Source: Kineococcus gynurae (GTDB lineage: Bacteria > Actinomycetota > Actinomycetes > Actinomycetales > Kineococcaceae). Taken from it: a stretch of 64,000 nt of DNA. Where the stretch lies: the NCBI RefSeq assembly GCF_050871315.1, contig NZ_JBJLRE010000008.1. One strand, given 5' to 3'. Each line of letters begins with the position of its first letter. Positions within the stretch are counted from its first letter, which is position 1. A program made the translations under genes and the position numbers. The notes beneath the pieces are model-generated. The model saw only the letters and a program-made list of their open reading frames with translations, was not told the origin of the DNA and made no database searches. Positions 9,098-18,177 of this stretch are shown here, piece by piece.

Positions 9098-10077
9098 CCC
9101 TGCGCCACCTCCGTCGTCGCGTCCTGCACCTCGCGCAACCGCCCCAGGAACGACCGGACGGTCGCCGGGTCCAACCGCTGCAGCCCGCCGACCGGCGTCA
9201 CCACCACGTCCGCGAGCGAGGGGAGCACGAGCCCGAGCCGCCGCCACCGCTGCTCCAGGACCCGGACGACGTCACCGACCGGCGGGCGCCGGTCGACCGG
9301 GACGACGCCGGCCCACAGCGTGACCCCGGCCTCGATCCCCGTGGCCAGGGACTCCCAGCCCGCGTCCTCGACGTGGGTGACGTCCACCGCGACCCCCGCG
9401 GCCCCGGCCTCCCGGGCCAGCGCGAACGGCCCGTCGGGGGCGAGCCGGAGGACCGGGGTCGCCCCCGACCGGCACACCGCCTCGACCACCGTGCGCAGGC
9501 CCTGACGCACCTCGGCGGCATCCACGGCCCGCAACGACCCGTACCCCGAGGCCGTCGGCAGCCGGCCCTCCAGCACGGCGCTCAACGAGGGTTCCTCCAG
9601 CAGGACCGTGCGCGAGGCCCCCGGGACGAGCCGGGCCACGTCGGCCAGGTGGGTCTCGATCCCGACCGCCAGGGATTCCGTCACGTCGCGTCGGGCGCCC
9701 GGGTCGATCACCGAACGCTCCCCCCGGGGCAGCTCGACCGCGGCGAGCAGGGACCAGGGGCCGGGGACGGGGACGACGAGGTCGCCGGTGAAACCGTCGG
9801 CGGCCTCGGCGAGCGCGTCGAGGTCGTTGCGCAGGAACGTCCGGGCGCGGAACTGGTCACGGCCCGGATGGTCGGTGAACCGCCACCCCGACGGTTGCAG
9901 GTCCAGCGCGAGGTCGACCAGCAGGGCTCCGGCACGACCCGTCGGGTCCGCCCCGGGCCCCCGGGCCGGCAGCTGCGCGAGGAACGGGTGGTGCGGGGCC
10001 TCGCCCAGTTCACCGAGCACCACCGAGGCGGACTCGCCGGGGTCGGTGCCCGGCATCGGGCCCAGTCCGGTGCTCAC
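9094..10077 (-). CDS. MetE C-terminal-domain-like protein without zinc ligands
   Basis: A 327-aa TIM-barrel protein resembling the C-terminal half of cobalamin-independent methionine synthase, as annotated upstream of ligA in actinobacteria. The MetE zinc site needs a His-x-Cys pair and a later Cys. Here the only cysteine (in EAVCRSG) is not in such a position and the strand corresponding to the His-x-Cys pair reads VTHVEDA, so methyl transfer to homocysteine is unlikely. The GTG start lies 6 nt after a TAGGTT -10 (complement of 10084-10089), so the mRNA is probably leaderless. It heads an operon with the GNAT gene and possibly ligA. The true function is unknown. Confidence 0.8.
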   Translation of the reverse strand: MSTGLGPMPGTDPGESASVVLGELGEAPHHPFLAQLPARGPGADPTGRAGALLVDLALDLQPSGWRFTDHPGRDQFRARTFLRNDLDALAEAADGFTGDLVVPVPGPWSLLAAVELPRGERSVIDPGARRDVTESLAVGIETHLADVARLVPGASRTVLLEEPSLSAVLEGRLPTASGYGSLRAVDAAEVRQGLRTVVEAVCRSGATPVLRLAPDGPFALAREAGAAGVAVDVTHVEDAGWESLATGIEAGVTLWAGVVPVDRRPPVGDVVRVLEQRWRRLGLVLPSLADVVVTPVGGLQRLDPATVRSFLGRLREVQDATTEVAQG

Positions 10078-10082
10078 CCGGG

Positions 10083-10102
10083 GAACCTACCCCGCTAGGT
10101 TC
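10083..10102. promoter_or_regulatory. Divergent promoter pair inside a perfect inverted repeat
   Basis: GAACCTA (10083-10089) and TAGGTT C (10096-10102) form a perfect 7-bp inverted repeat with a 6-nt spacer in a 45-bp divergent intergenic gap. Each arm contains a TAGGTT -10 hexamer. The left-facing one is 6 nt from the GTG of the MetE-like gene; the right-facing one lies 21 nt from the nfeD-like GTG. Confidence 0.6.
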
Positions 10103-10122
10103 GTGGTCGGGGGTGGTGGGTC

Positions 10123-10617
10123 GTGACGGTGTTCCTCGTCCTGGCGATCGTGGGCGGCGTCGGCTGCCTGCTCTCCTTCCTGCTCGACGGCGTCTTCGAG
10201 GCGCTGGACCTGGACCTCGCGGGCGGGTTCCTCTCCCTGACCTCGCTGACCGGCGGCGTCACGATGTTCGGCCTCGCCGGCACCCTGGCGACCACGAGCC
10301 TCGGTTGGTCGACCCCCGCGGCGGCCGGGCTCGGCGCCGGGGTGGCCCTGGTGACGATGGTCGGGGTCGGGGCGCTGGTGCGGACCCTGCGCAGCGAGGA
10401 ACCGGAGACGCACGTGCAGATCCGGCACGCCGAGGGGGTGGTCACGACCCCGATCACCCGCCCCGGTGGGTACGGGGAGGTCAACCTGCGCCTCGGCGGG
10501 ACGACCGTGAAACGCACGGCCCTCAGCGACACTCCGCTGGCCCGGGGCGACCGGGTCCGGGTCGAGGCCGAGGTGTCCGCGACGGCGGTCCGGGTGGTGC
10601 CCCTGAGCACCGACTGA
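10123..10617 (+). CDS. NfeD-like membrane protein
   Basis: A 164-aa integral membrane protein with hydrophobic helices at about 3-20, 40-60 and 65-90 and a C-terminal soluble beta domain (about 97-160) of the NfeD/OB type. NfeD proteins are paired with flotillins in bacteria and are thought to assist their membrane microdomains. Here the flotillin gene follows after 46 bp, as expected. The only in-frame start near the promoter is GTG at 10123, with a weak GGTGGTGGG ahead of it. Confidence 0.8.
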   Translation: MTVFLVLAIVGGVGCLLSFLLDGVFEALDLDLAGGFLSLTSLTGGVTMFGLAGTLATTSLGWSTPAAAGLGAGVALVTMVGVGALVRTLRSEEPETHVQIRHAEGVVTTPITRPGGYGEVNLRLGGTTVKRTALSDTPLARGDRVRVEAEVSATAVRVVPLSTD

Positions 10618-10663
10618 GCCCGACCCCGGAACACCCTCCCGCCCCACGACCCCAGGAGTTCTC

Positions 10664-12214
10664 GTGGAGTTCCTCACCCCCACCGTCATCCTCGTCGCCG
10701 CGGCCGTCGTCGTGGTCCTGCTGCTCTCGGTCGCCATCGTCCGCCGGTACCGGATCGCCGGACCGAGCGAGGCGTTCATCGTCACCGGGAAGAAGGGGAA
10801 ACCCGTCACCAATCCCGAGACGGGCAAGATCTCCACCGACCTGTCCGGGCAGAAGGTCGTCATGGGTGGCGGCATCTTCGTCCTGCCGTTCGTGCAGCAG
10901 GCCTACTCGTTGTCGCTGGCCTCCCGCCGGATCTCGGTGCAGATCCGCGGTGCGGTGTCGGGCAAGGGGATCCGGTTGAACCTCGACGGTGTGGCGATCA
11001 TCAAGGTCGGCGGGACCGAGGACTCGGTCCGGGCCGCCGCGCAGCGTTTCCTGCACCAGCAGGACGAGATCGAGTCGTTCACGCAGGAGGTGCTGGCCGG
11101 GTCGCTGCGCTCGATCGTCGGCACGCTGACGGTCGACGAGATCATCCGCGACCGCGCCGCGTTCGCCTCCCGGGTCGCGGAGGAGGCCGAGACGTCCCTC
11201 ACCAACCAAGGGTTGGTCCTGGACACGTTCCAGATCCAGGACGTCACCGACGAGGTCAACTACCTGCGCGACCTCGGCCGTCCCGAGGCGGCCATCGCCG
11301 CCCAGAACGCCGCCATCGCCGAGGCCAACTCGTTGCAGGAGTCGCAGCAGGCGGAGGCCCGGGCGCAGGAGGGCGTCGCCGGCGCCCAGCGCGACCTCGC
11401 CCTGCGGCAGGCCGAGTTCAAGGCCGAGACGGACACGGCGCAGGCCAAGGCGGCCGCGGCCGGCGTGCTGGCCAAGGCCGCCCGCGACCAGGAGGTGCTG
11501 GTCGAGCAGGAACGCGTCGCCGAGCGGCAGGCCGCCCTGACCGAACGCCAGCTCGACACCGAGGTCCGCAAACCCGCCGACGCACGGCGCTACGACGCCG
11601 AGCAGCAGGCCCAGGCCCGGCGGAACTCCGAGATCTTCGAGGCCGAGGCCAAGAAGGCGGGCCAGATCGCCAATGCCGAGGCCGAGGCCCGCCGGGTGGA
11701 ACTGTCCGCGCAGGCAGAGGCCAACCGGGTGCGGCTGGCGGCCGAGGCCGACGCGCAGCGCGTGCGCGTCGCCGGTGAGGCCGAACTGGACCGCCGCCGG
11801 GCCCTGGCCGAGGCGACCCGGCTCGAGGGTGAGGCCGAGGGGGCGGCGATCCGCGCCCGCGGTGAGGCCGAGGCGGAGACGATGCGCCTGCGGGCCGAGG
11901 CGTTCGAGCAGTACGGCGAGGCCGCGCTCGCGCAGATGGTCGTGGACGTCCTGCCCCAGGTCGCCCGCGAACTCGCCGCCCCGATGTCGGCGATCTCGGA
12001 CCTCACGGTGATCTCGACCGACGGCGCCTCCCAGCTCTCGCACCAGGTCGGACGGAACCTGACCGAGACGCTGGAGATCGTGCGGCGCACGACGGGGCTC
12101 GACGTCCAGGACCTGCTCCGGGGCTGGCAGGAGAAGAGTTCGGGGAGCCGTCCGGCGAGCACCCCCACCGTGGTTCCGAGGACGGACGGGGCACCCGGTC
12201 CCGACCGGGGATGA
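10664..12214 (+). CDS. Flotillin-family (SPFH) membrane scaffold protein
   Basis: Flotillins organise ordered membrane patches. The 516-aa protein has an N-terminal membrane helix (about 9-27), an SPFH/band-7 domain (about 28-200), and a long Ala/Glu/Arg-rich coiled coil (about 210-430) with repeated EAEA segments typical of flotillins. The GTG start follows AGGAG at 10653-10657. It forms an operon with the NfeD-like gene. A short Pro/Ser/Thr-rich C-terminal tail ends just before a hairpin. The 516-aa length is normal for bacterial FloT proteins. Confidence 0.93.
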   Translation: MEFLTPTVILVAAAVVVVLLLSVAIVRRYRIAGPSEAFIVTGKKGKPVTNPETGKISTDLSGQKVVMGGGIFVLPFVQQAYSLSLASRRISVQIRGAVSGKGIRLNLDGVAIIKVGGTEDSVRAAAQRFLHQQDEIESFTQEVLAGSLRSIVGTLTVDEIIRDRAAFASRVAEEAETSLTNQGLVLDTFQIQDVTDEVNYLRDLGRPEAAIAAQNAAIAEANSLQESQQAEARAQEGVAGAQRDLALRQAEFKAETDTAQAKAAAAGVLAKAARDQEVLVEQERVAERQAALTERQLDTEVRKPADARRYDAEQQAQARRNSEIFEAEAKKAGQIANAEAEARRVELSAQAEANRVRLAAEADAQRVRVAGEAELDRRRALAEATRLEGEAEGAAIRARGEAEAETMRLRAEAFEQYGEAALAQMVVDVLPQVARELAAPMSAISDLTVISTDGASQLSHQVGRNLTETLEIVRRTTGLDVQDLLRGWQEKSSGSRPASTPTVVPRTDGAPGPDRG

Positions 12215-12220
12215 CACGCT

Positions 12221-12253
12221 GGTGCTGCGCCCGCACTCCGCGGACGCAGCACC
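12221..12253. terminator. Bidirectional terminator-like hairpin
   Basis: GGTGCTGCG (12221-12229) pairs perfectly with CGCAGCACC (12245-12253); part of the 15-nt loop can also pair (CCGC with GCGG). It lies between the convergent flotillin and pnkp genes, 7 nt after the flotillin stop. Confidence 0.65.
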
Positions 12254-12264
12254 GGCCGTGGGCC

Positions 12265-14856
12265 TCAGAGGCGGGGGTCGACCGGCTCGGACTCCAGGGC
12301 CAGCACCGCGGCGACGCACTCGTGCACGCGCCAGGCCGGTTCATCCTGCGCCGCGCGGCGCAGTCCCTCCAGCCCCAGTGCGTACTCCCGCAACGCCAGG
12401 GATCGTTTCGTGCCGAGCGAGCGCTGCCGCAACCGTTCCAGGGTCGCCGGCTCGAGGTACTCCGGCCCGTAGACCAGCCGCAGGTACTCCCGCCCGCGGA
12501 CCTTGAGGCCCGGGTGGACGAGGCCGCGCGGTCCCCGGTGCAGGTTCTGCGCCGGTTTGACGACCATGCCCTCTCCCCCCGCCGCCGTCAGGTCCTCCCA
12601 CCACCGGGTGGCCGCCGCGCGGGACGCGTCGTCGGCCAGGTCGACCACCCGGCGGGCGGTCCGGGTGAGGCGCTGCGGCCCGGCCGCCACCAGCCGGTCG
12701 GCGAGGTCGAGGTGCCAGAGGTGGGGGCGCTCCTCGAACGTCGCGCCCGCCGCCGCGAGCACCGCGAACGGAGCGAACGTCACGCCGTCCAGGCCCGACA
12801 CCGGGCGCAGGAAGCCCCGGTAGGCGGCCGCGAACGCCCGGACGTCGTCGTGCCGGCGCCGGGTCCGGGCGGCCAGGGCGCGCAGGGCGTCCGCGTCCGG
12901 ACCGGACGAGCGCGCCGCCGCCCGCTCGGCCACCGCGGCGGCCGCGGGCAGCGCCAGCCCCCCGGCCACCGCGAGCGGGGCGAACTGCTCCCGGAGCAGA
13001 CCGTCGGCCTTCGCGTTCCAGGGCAGCAGCTCTCCGTCCAGCACGATCCAGTCGGCGCCGAGCTCGGCGAAGACGCCGCCGGACTCGACCGCGTCGACGA
13101 GGTCGGCGACCAGGGTCGACGTGGTGGCCGGGTCGAAGAAACTCCGTCCCGTCCGGGTGTGCACGACCCCGCGCACCCCGGACCCCGGCCGGGCCCCGAA
13201 TCGGGCCACGGCCACGTCCTCGTCCCGGCAGAGGACCGCGACGGCCCGGGAACCCATGTGCTTCTCCTCGCACACCACCTGCTCGACCCCGTCGGCGGCG
13301 TAGGACCGGAACGCCGCCTCCGGGTGCTCCAGGACCCCCGTCCCCGCGGGGGCGGTCGGGGCCGGGGCCATCGTCGGCGGCAGGTGGAGCAACCACCGTG
13401 GGTCGATGGCGAAGCGGGACAGGACCTCCAGGGCGGCGGCGGCGTTCTCCTCGCGGATCGTCACCCGGCCGTGGTGCCCGGTCTCCACGACGCGGCGGCC
13501 GAGGACGTCGCCGATCTCGAGGACGTCGGGGTCGCGGACCGCGATCGTCCCGGCGGCGGTCGACGTCGTGGGCTGCAGCAGGTCCGGGCGGACCGGGTCG
13601 TGGTGGACCGCGGTGGCCGGCACCGAGACGACGTCGCGCTCGGGGTAGCGCAACGCCGTCAGCCGGCCCCCGAAGACGCAGCCGGTGTCGAGGCAGAGGG
13701 TGTTGTTGACCCACACCGGTTCCGGTACGGGCGTGTGCCCGTACACGACCGCGGCCCGGCCGCGGTACTCCTCGGCCCAGGCCCAACGGACCGGCAGCCC
13801 GAACTCGTCGGTCTCCCCGGTGGTCTGGCCGTAGAGGCAGAAGTCGCGGACCCGTCCTGAGGCCCGTCCGTGGAACTTCTCGACCAACCCCGCGTGCGCG
13901 ACCACGAGGGCGCCCCCGTCGAGGACGTAGTGGGCCAGCAGACCGTCGAGGAACGCGACCACGGCGGCGCGGAACTCCTCGGGTTCTCCCGCCAACTGCT
14001 GCAACGACTCCGCGAGGCCGTGGCTGATGGTGACGTCACGCCCGCGCAGGGCGCGCAGGAGTTTGTTCTCGTGGTTCCCGCAGACCGCCAGGGCCTGCCC
14101 GTTCGCGACCATGCCCATCACGAGGCGCAGGACCCCCGGGGTGTCCGGACCCCGGTCGACCAGGTCCCCGAGGAAGACCGCCCGACGTCCCGCGGGCGGA
14201 CGGGCCCCGACCGCCCGTCCCCGCCCGTCGCGGTCCACCGCGTAGCCCAATTCCTGCAGCAGGGCGAGGAGTTCGTCGAGGCACCCGTGCACGTCGCCGA
14301 TCAGGTCGAACGGACCGGTGTCCTCGCGGCGGTCGTTGCGCAACCGGACCCGCTCGACCACCGCGGCGTCCACGGCCTCCACACCCTCCAGCACGTGGAC
14401 GGTCCGGAAACCCTCCCGTCGCAGCCCGGACAGGCTCTTGCGCAGCGCGGCCCGCTGCCGCTTCAGGACGTGGGCCGGGTGGTCCCGGTCCGGACGGTCG
14501 GCGTTGCGGCGGGCGCAGACCGACTCGGGGACGTCCAGGACGATCGCGACGGGGAGCACGTCGTGCGCGCGGGCCAGGTCGACGAGCGAACGTCGGGCCG
14601 CGGCCTGCACGTTGGTGGCGTCGACGACCGTGAGCCGGCCCGCCGCCAGGCGGCGCGCCGCGATGAACTCCAGGACGGCGAAGGCGTCCTTGGTCGCGGC
14701 CTGGTCGTTCTCGTCGTCGCTGACCAGACCGCGGCAGACGTCGCTGGAGAGCACCTCGGTGGGCCGGAAGTGCCGGCGGGCGAACGTCGACTTCCCCGCA
14801 CCGGTCGTGCCGACGAGGACGACCAGGGCGGTCTCGGGAACCTCGAGCGCGCTCAT
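12265..14856 (-). CDS. pnkp: Bacterial polynucleotide kinase-phosphatase-ligase Pnkp
   Basis: Three-domain RNA repair enzyme that heals and seals broken RNA together with Hen1. The 863-aa product matches the family length. The kinase domain has the P-loop GTTGAGKST (16-24). The metallophosphoesterase domain has GDVHG (187-191), GDLVDRG (230-236), GNHE (260-263), the His321 region and GHTP (373-376). The ligase/adenylyltransferase domain has the nucleotidyl lysine in EKHMGS (Lys532). All three active sites look intact. Its ATG overlaps the hen1 stop by 4 bp (ATGA), so the two proteins are made together, consistent with the known Pnkp/Hen1 heterotetramer. The stop lies near a bidirectional hairpin. 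Confidence 0.96.
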   Translation of the reverse strand: MSALEVPETALVVLVGTTGAGKSTFARRHFRPTEVLSSDVCRGLVSDDENDQAATKDAFAVLEFIAARRLAAGRLTVVDATNVQAAARRSLVDLARAHDVLPVAIVLDVPESVCARRNADRPDRDHPAHVLKRQRAALRKSLSGLRREGFRTVHVLEGVEAVDAAVVERVRLRNDRREDTGPFDLIGDVHGCLDELLALLQELGYAVDRDGRGRAVGARPPAGRRAVFLGDLVDRGPDTPGVLRLVMGMVANGQALAVCGNHENKLLRALRGRDVTISHGLAESLQQLAGEPEEFRAAVVAFLDGLLAHYVLDGGALVVAHAGLVEKFHGRASGRVRDFCLYGQTTGETDEFGLPVRWAWAEEYRGRAAVVYGHTPVPEPVWVNNTLCLDTGCVFGGRLTALRYPERDVVSVPATAVHHDPVRPDLLQPTTSTAAGTIAVRDPDVLEIGDVLGRRVVETGHHGRVTIREENAAAALEVLSRFAIDPRWLLHLPPTMAPAPTAPAGTGVLEHPEAAFRSYAADGVEQVVCEEKHMGSRAVAVLCRDEDVAVARFGARPGSGVRGVVHTRTGRSFFDPATTSTLVADLVDAVESGGVFAELGADWIVLDGELLPWNAKADGLLREQFAPLAVAGGLALPAAAAVAERAAARSSGPDADALRALAARTRRRHDDVRAFAAAYRGFLRPVSGLDGVTFAPFAVLAAAGATFEERPHLWHLDLADRLVAAGPQRLTRTARRVVDLADDASRAAATRWWEDLTAAGGEGMVVKPAQNLHRGPRGLVHPGLKVRGREYLRLVYGPEYLEPATLERLRQRSLGTKRSLALREYALGLEGLRRAAQDEPAWRVHECVAAVLALESEPVDPRL

Positions 14857-16226
14857 CGGGTCAGCACCGCCAGCTGGGTCGGTGCCCCGTGCCCCGCGAC
14901 CTCCGCGCCGATCCCCCGGAACCGCACCGTGTAGCCGAACTCCTCGGCGACCCCGCGGGCCCACGCCTCGAACTGGGCGCGGGTCCACTCGAAACGGTGG
15001 TCGGGGTGCCGGAACTCCCCCGGGCCGAGGTCCGGGTAGGTCGCGGTGACCTCCGCGTTCGGGGTGGTCACCAGGACCGTGCCCGGCCGGGCGTCGCCGA
15101 AGACCACGCGCTCCAGGACCGGCAACCGGTCGGGGTCGACGTGCTCGACCACCTCCGAGAGGACGGCCACGTCCACCCCGCCGAGCCGGGCGTCCCGGTA
15201 GACGAGGGAGGACTGGAACAGGTCCAACCGTGCCCGGACGGGTTCCGGCAGCCGCTCCGGACGCAGGCGACGGGCGGTCTGCTGCAGCGCACGGGCCGAC
15301 ACGTCGGTCCCGACCACCCGCTGCACGCCGGGTTCGGCGAGGAGGCGGTGCAGCAGCTGCCCCTGCCCGCAGCCGAGGTCGGCCACCGCTCCACCCCCGG
15401 CGGCCCGGACCTCCTCCAGCAGGACCGTGCACCGCTCGTCGCGCAACGGCCGTCGGCTCTCAGCGCCGAGGGGTCCCTCCTGGCCCGCGGCGTCGGGCAC
15501 GAGTCGCGCCACCGCCTCGTCGACCAGGTCGCGGCGGTGCTTGAGGTAGCGGGAGGTGATCTCGGCCGCGTGCGGGTGCCCGGCCAGCCAGTCCCCGCCC
15601 CGGCGCAGGAGTTTCTCGACCTCCGCGGAATCGACCCAGTAGTGCTTGTCGTCGCCGAGCACGGGGAGCAGAACGCTCAGGTGCGCCAGCGCGACGGCGA
15701 GGCGGTGCGTCCCGGTCAGGATCACGTCGAGGTGCTCGGCCGGCCCCCACCCGGGACGGGTCTCCTCCAGCGGAACCGTGCGCACCTCCGCCGTCCAACC
15801 CAGCGGTTCCACCAGGCGCCGCACCGTGTCGGCCCCGCCGCGGCAGCGCAGGGCCGGCACGTCGACCGTCAGCGGCCAGCGCACCGCGACCAGGTCGGGG
15901 TGCGTCCGGCAGCGCCCCGCGAGCGCCGTGGAGAACACCCGGCCGAGGGCGACCGCCAGCAGGCTCCCGGCCGCGTAGGGGCGGTCGTCGAGGTACCCCA
16001 GGGCCGACCGAGCCGTCGGGGAGACCGGGTCGACCTCCAGCAGCACCGCGACCGTGCAGCGTTCGGCGGAACTCTCCGGGTAGAACACGTGCGCCGTGCC
16101 CACCGAGGAGACCGAGGAGTTCACCCGGTCCGGATGCTTGTGCAGCAGGAAACCGAGGTCGGTGGCGGGGACGGCCGCGCCTGCGGCGTCGTGCCCGGGT
16201 CCGGCGGCGGTGATCGTCAGCAGCAC
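14853..16226 (-). CDS. hen1: RNA 3'-terminal 2'-O-methyltransferase Hen1
   Basis: Adds a 2'-O-methyl group at the 3' end of the break before Pnkp seals it, so that the same nuclease cannot cut there again; its N-terminal half also activates the Pnkp ligase. The 457-aa protein starts MLLTIT, as the family does, from a GTG at 16226. Its N-terminal half (1-240) is the Hen1-specific ligase-activating region (ATDLGFLLHKHP). The C-terminal methyltransferase has the SAM motif DLGCGQG (283-289) and the metal-binding set Glu358, Glu361, His362 and His407/His410. Upstream in-frame extensions are antisense to the secreted peptidase gene and are rejected. No strong ribosome site is visible, so the start is probable rather than certain. 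Confidence 0.94.
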   Translation of the reverse strand: MLLTITAAGPGHDAAGAAVPATDLGFLLHKHPDRVNSSVSSVGTAHVFYPESSAERCTVAVLLEVDPVSPTARSALGYLDDRPYAAGSLLAVALGRVFSTALAGRCRTHPDLVAVRWPLTVDVPALRCRGGADTVRRLVEPLGWTAEVRTVPLEETRPGWGPAEHLDVILTGTHRLAVALAHLSVLLPVLGDDKHYWVDSAEVEKLLRRGGDWLAGHPHAAEITSRYLKHRRDLVDEAVARLVPDAAGQEGPLGAESRRPLRDERCTVLLEEVRAAGGGAVADLGCGQGQLLHRLLAEPGVQRVVGTDVSARALQQTARRLRPERLPEPVRARLDLFQSSLVYRDARLGGVDVAVLSEVVEHVDPDRLPVLERVVFGDARPGTVLVTTPNAEVTATYPDLGPGEFRHPDHRFEWTRAQFEAWARGVAEEFGYTVRFRGIGAEVAGHGAPTQLAVLTR

Positions 16227-16401
16227 CAGGGCATCTGACCACGCGCAGGGGGGCCGACGCACGGAGTTACCGGGTCCGACGAAGGGATGACGGGCGGGCA
16301 CCGGGTCGGCGGTTGGCGCGGGCCACCGCCGGCGGGCTGGATGGGAACGACCGCGGACGCTCACAGCCGGCGCCCATCCCGTCCTCAGGAGGAACGCCCC
16401 G

Positions 16402-18150
16402 ATGATCGCCCGCCGACGAGTCCCCACCGTCCCCGCCGTCCCCGCACTGATGGCGTCCACGCTCGCCGCGACCCTGCTCGTCGGTACACCCGCCGCCCAG
16501 GCGGCACCGGCACCCCCGGCGGGTCTGCCGGGCACGGGAGAACTCTCGGCGCTGGCCCGGGCCCGCCCGGCCGACCTCGTCGAGGCCGAACGGCAGTTCG
16601 TCGAGCGGACGCCCGCGCGGTACCGCGACCAGGAGCCGGCCTGGGCACCGTGCCCGGCGGACCGGGTGCAGCTGCCGGGTTCCGCCGCCGCCCTGGAGTG
16701 CGCGACGGTCCTGGTACCGCGGGACTGGAACGACCCCCAGGCCGGGGAACCCCTGTCCATCGCGATCGCGCGCCCCGTCCGCGACGGCGAGCGCCCGGCG
16801 CGCTCGGTCATCACCAACCCCGGCGGACCGGGCGGCGCGGGCCTCGACCTCGCGGCGTCGCTGTCCCGGCAACCCGCCCTGGCCGGCACCGAGGTGATCG
16901 GGTTGGACGTGCGCGGAACCGGGGCCAGCACCCCCGTGCTCTGCGACCTGCCCGGCGCCGGGACGGGCACCGGCCCGGACGTCCGCGACCGTTCCCCCGA
17001 GGCGCTGGCCGCCAACGCCGCGGCGATGGCGGCCACGGCCCGGGGGTGCCAGTCCGACCCGCTGTCGCGGTTCGTGAACACCGAGCAGACCGTCGCCGAC
17101 ATCGACCTGGTCCGCGACGCGCTGGACCGCGAGACGATCGACTGGGTCGGGTACTCCGGCGGGACCTGGGTCGGCACCCAGTACATGACCTACTTCCCCG
17201 CCCGCGTGGGCCGGTTCGTGCTCGACTCCACCGTCGACGTGACCGCCCCCTTCGAGCAGATCTTCGCCGGGAACCAGCCGGCGGCATTCCAGCGACGGTT
17301 CGAGGTGGACTTCGCGGCCTGGGCCGGGGAGCACCACCGCCTGTTCCACCTGGGCACGGACGCGGCCGAGGTGACCGGCACCTACGAGAGCCTGCGGGCG
17401 GCCTACGCGGCCCGGCCGCTGGAACTCCCGGCGCTGGGGATCACGCTCGACGGCACCGTGATCGACCTCCTGATCACCCAGGCCATGTACTCCAAGACGA
17501 GTTTCGAGTCGCTGGCCTGGCTGATGACCGGGCTCCGGGCGGTCGACGCGGCCCGGACCTGGGCCGAACCCGCGGTCGTCGACCGGATGCTGGCCGGGCT
17601 GACCGGCAGGATCGTCGACCTGCTGCCCGCGGCGCCCGTACCGTCGGGCGACGTCCCGCCGCACGCCCTCACCATGGCGGCGACGTTCCAGGCCACGGTG
17701 TGCAACGACACCGCCTGGACCAAGGACCAGGCCGCGTTCGACGCCTACGCGCTCCGCACCGGGCCGCGGTACCCGTTGCTCGGGTGGGGGACGAACCGAC
17801 AGCCCTGCGCCCACTGGGACCGGGCCCCGCTGACCCTGCCGCTGCCCGACGGGCGCGACCTGCCCCCGGTCCTCCTCGTGCAGACCGAGCGCGACGCCCC
17901 GACGTCGGTGGAGGGGGCCCGCCGCACCCACGCCGCCCTGCCGACGTCGCGGATGGTGCTGGTCACCGACGACGGTGACCACGGGGTCTACGCCGCGGCC
18001 GGCAACGCCTGCGTGGACGCGGTCGTCGACGCCTTCCTGACCACCGGGGTGGTTCCGGACGACGACGTCGAGTGCGCCACGACGGGGATCCCGGCACCGG
18101 GGGCGTTCCTGCTCGGGAACCCGGACCTGCGCGAGGCGGTCCGGGGCTGA
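16402..18150 (+). CDS. Secreted TAP-like alpha/beta-hydrolase (tripeptidyl aminopeptidase family)
   Basis: Exported serine hydrolase of the actinobacterial TAP/Slp family, which removes short N-terminal peptides from extracellular proteins. The 582-aa precursor has a Sec signal (basic RRR, hydrophobic 14-30, likely cleavage after AQA near residue 34). The alpha/beta-hydrolase fold has the nucleophile Ser252 in GYSGG, and a C-terminal TAP-like domain carries Asp498 (QTERD) and His527 (GDHG). An oxyanion-type NPGGPGG segment lies at 139-145. AGGAGG at 16387-16392 is ideally spaced from the ATG. There are several cysteines, as expected for an exported enzyme. Confidence 0.92.
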   Translation: MIARRRVPTVPAVPALMASTLAATLLVGTPAAQAAPAPPAGLPGTGELSALARARPADLVEAERQFVERTPARYRDQEPAWAPCPADRVQLPGSAAALECATVLVPRDWNDPQAGEPLSIAIARPVRDGERPARSVITNPGGPGGAGLDLAASLSRQPALAGTEVIGLDVRGTGASTPVLCDLPGAGTGTGPDVRDRSPEALAANAAAMAATARGCQSDPLSRFVNTEQTVADIDLVRDALDRETIDWVGYSGGTWVGTQYMTYFPARVGRFVLDSTVDVTAPFEQIFAGNQPAAFQRRFEVDFAAWAGEHHRLFHLGTDAAEVTGTYESLRAAYAARPLELPALGITLDGTVIDLLITQAMYSKTSFESLAWLMTGLRAVDAARTWAEPAVVDRMLAGLTGRIVDLLPAAPVPSGDVPPHALTMAATFQATVCNDTAWTKDQAAFDAYALRTGPRYPLLGWGTNRQPCAHWDRAPLTLPLPDGRDLPPVLLVQTERDAPTSVEGARRTHAALPTSRMVLVTDDGDHGVYAAAGNACVDAVVDAFLTTGVVPDDDVECATTGIPAPGAFLLGNPDLREAVRG

Positions 18151-18177
18151 CGCGGTCGGGTCGGGGAGGATGGCCGG

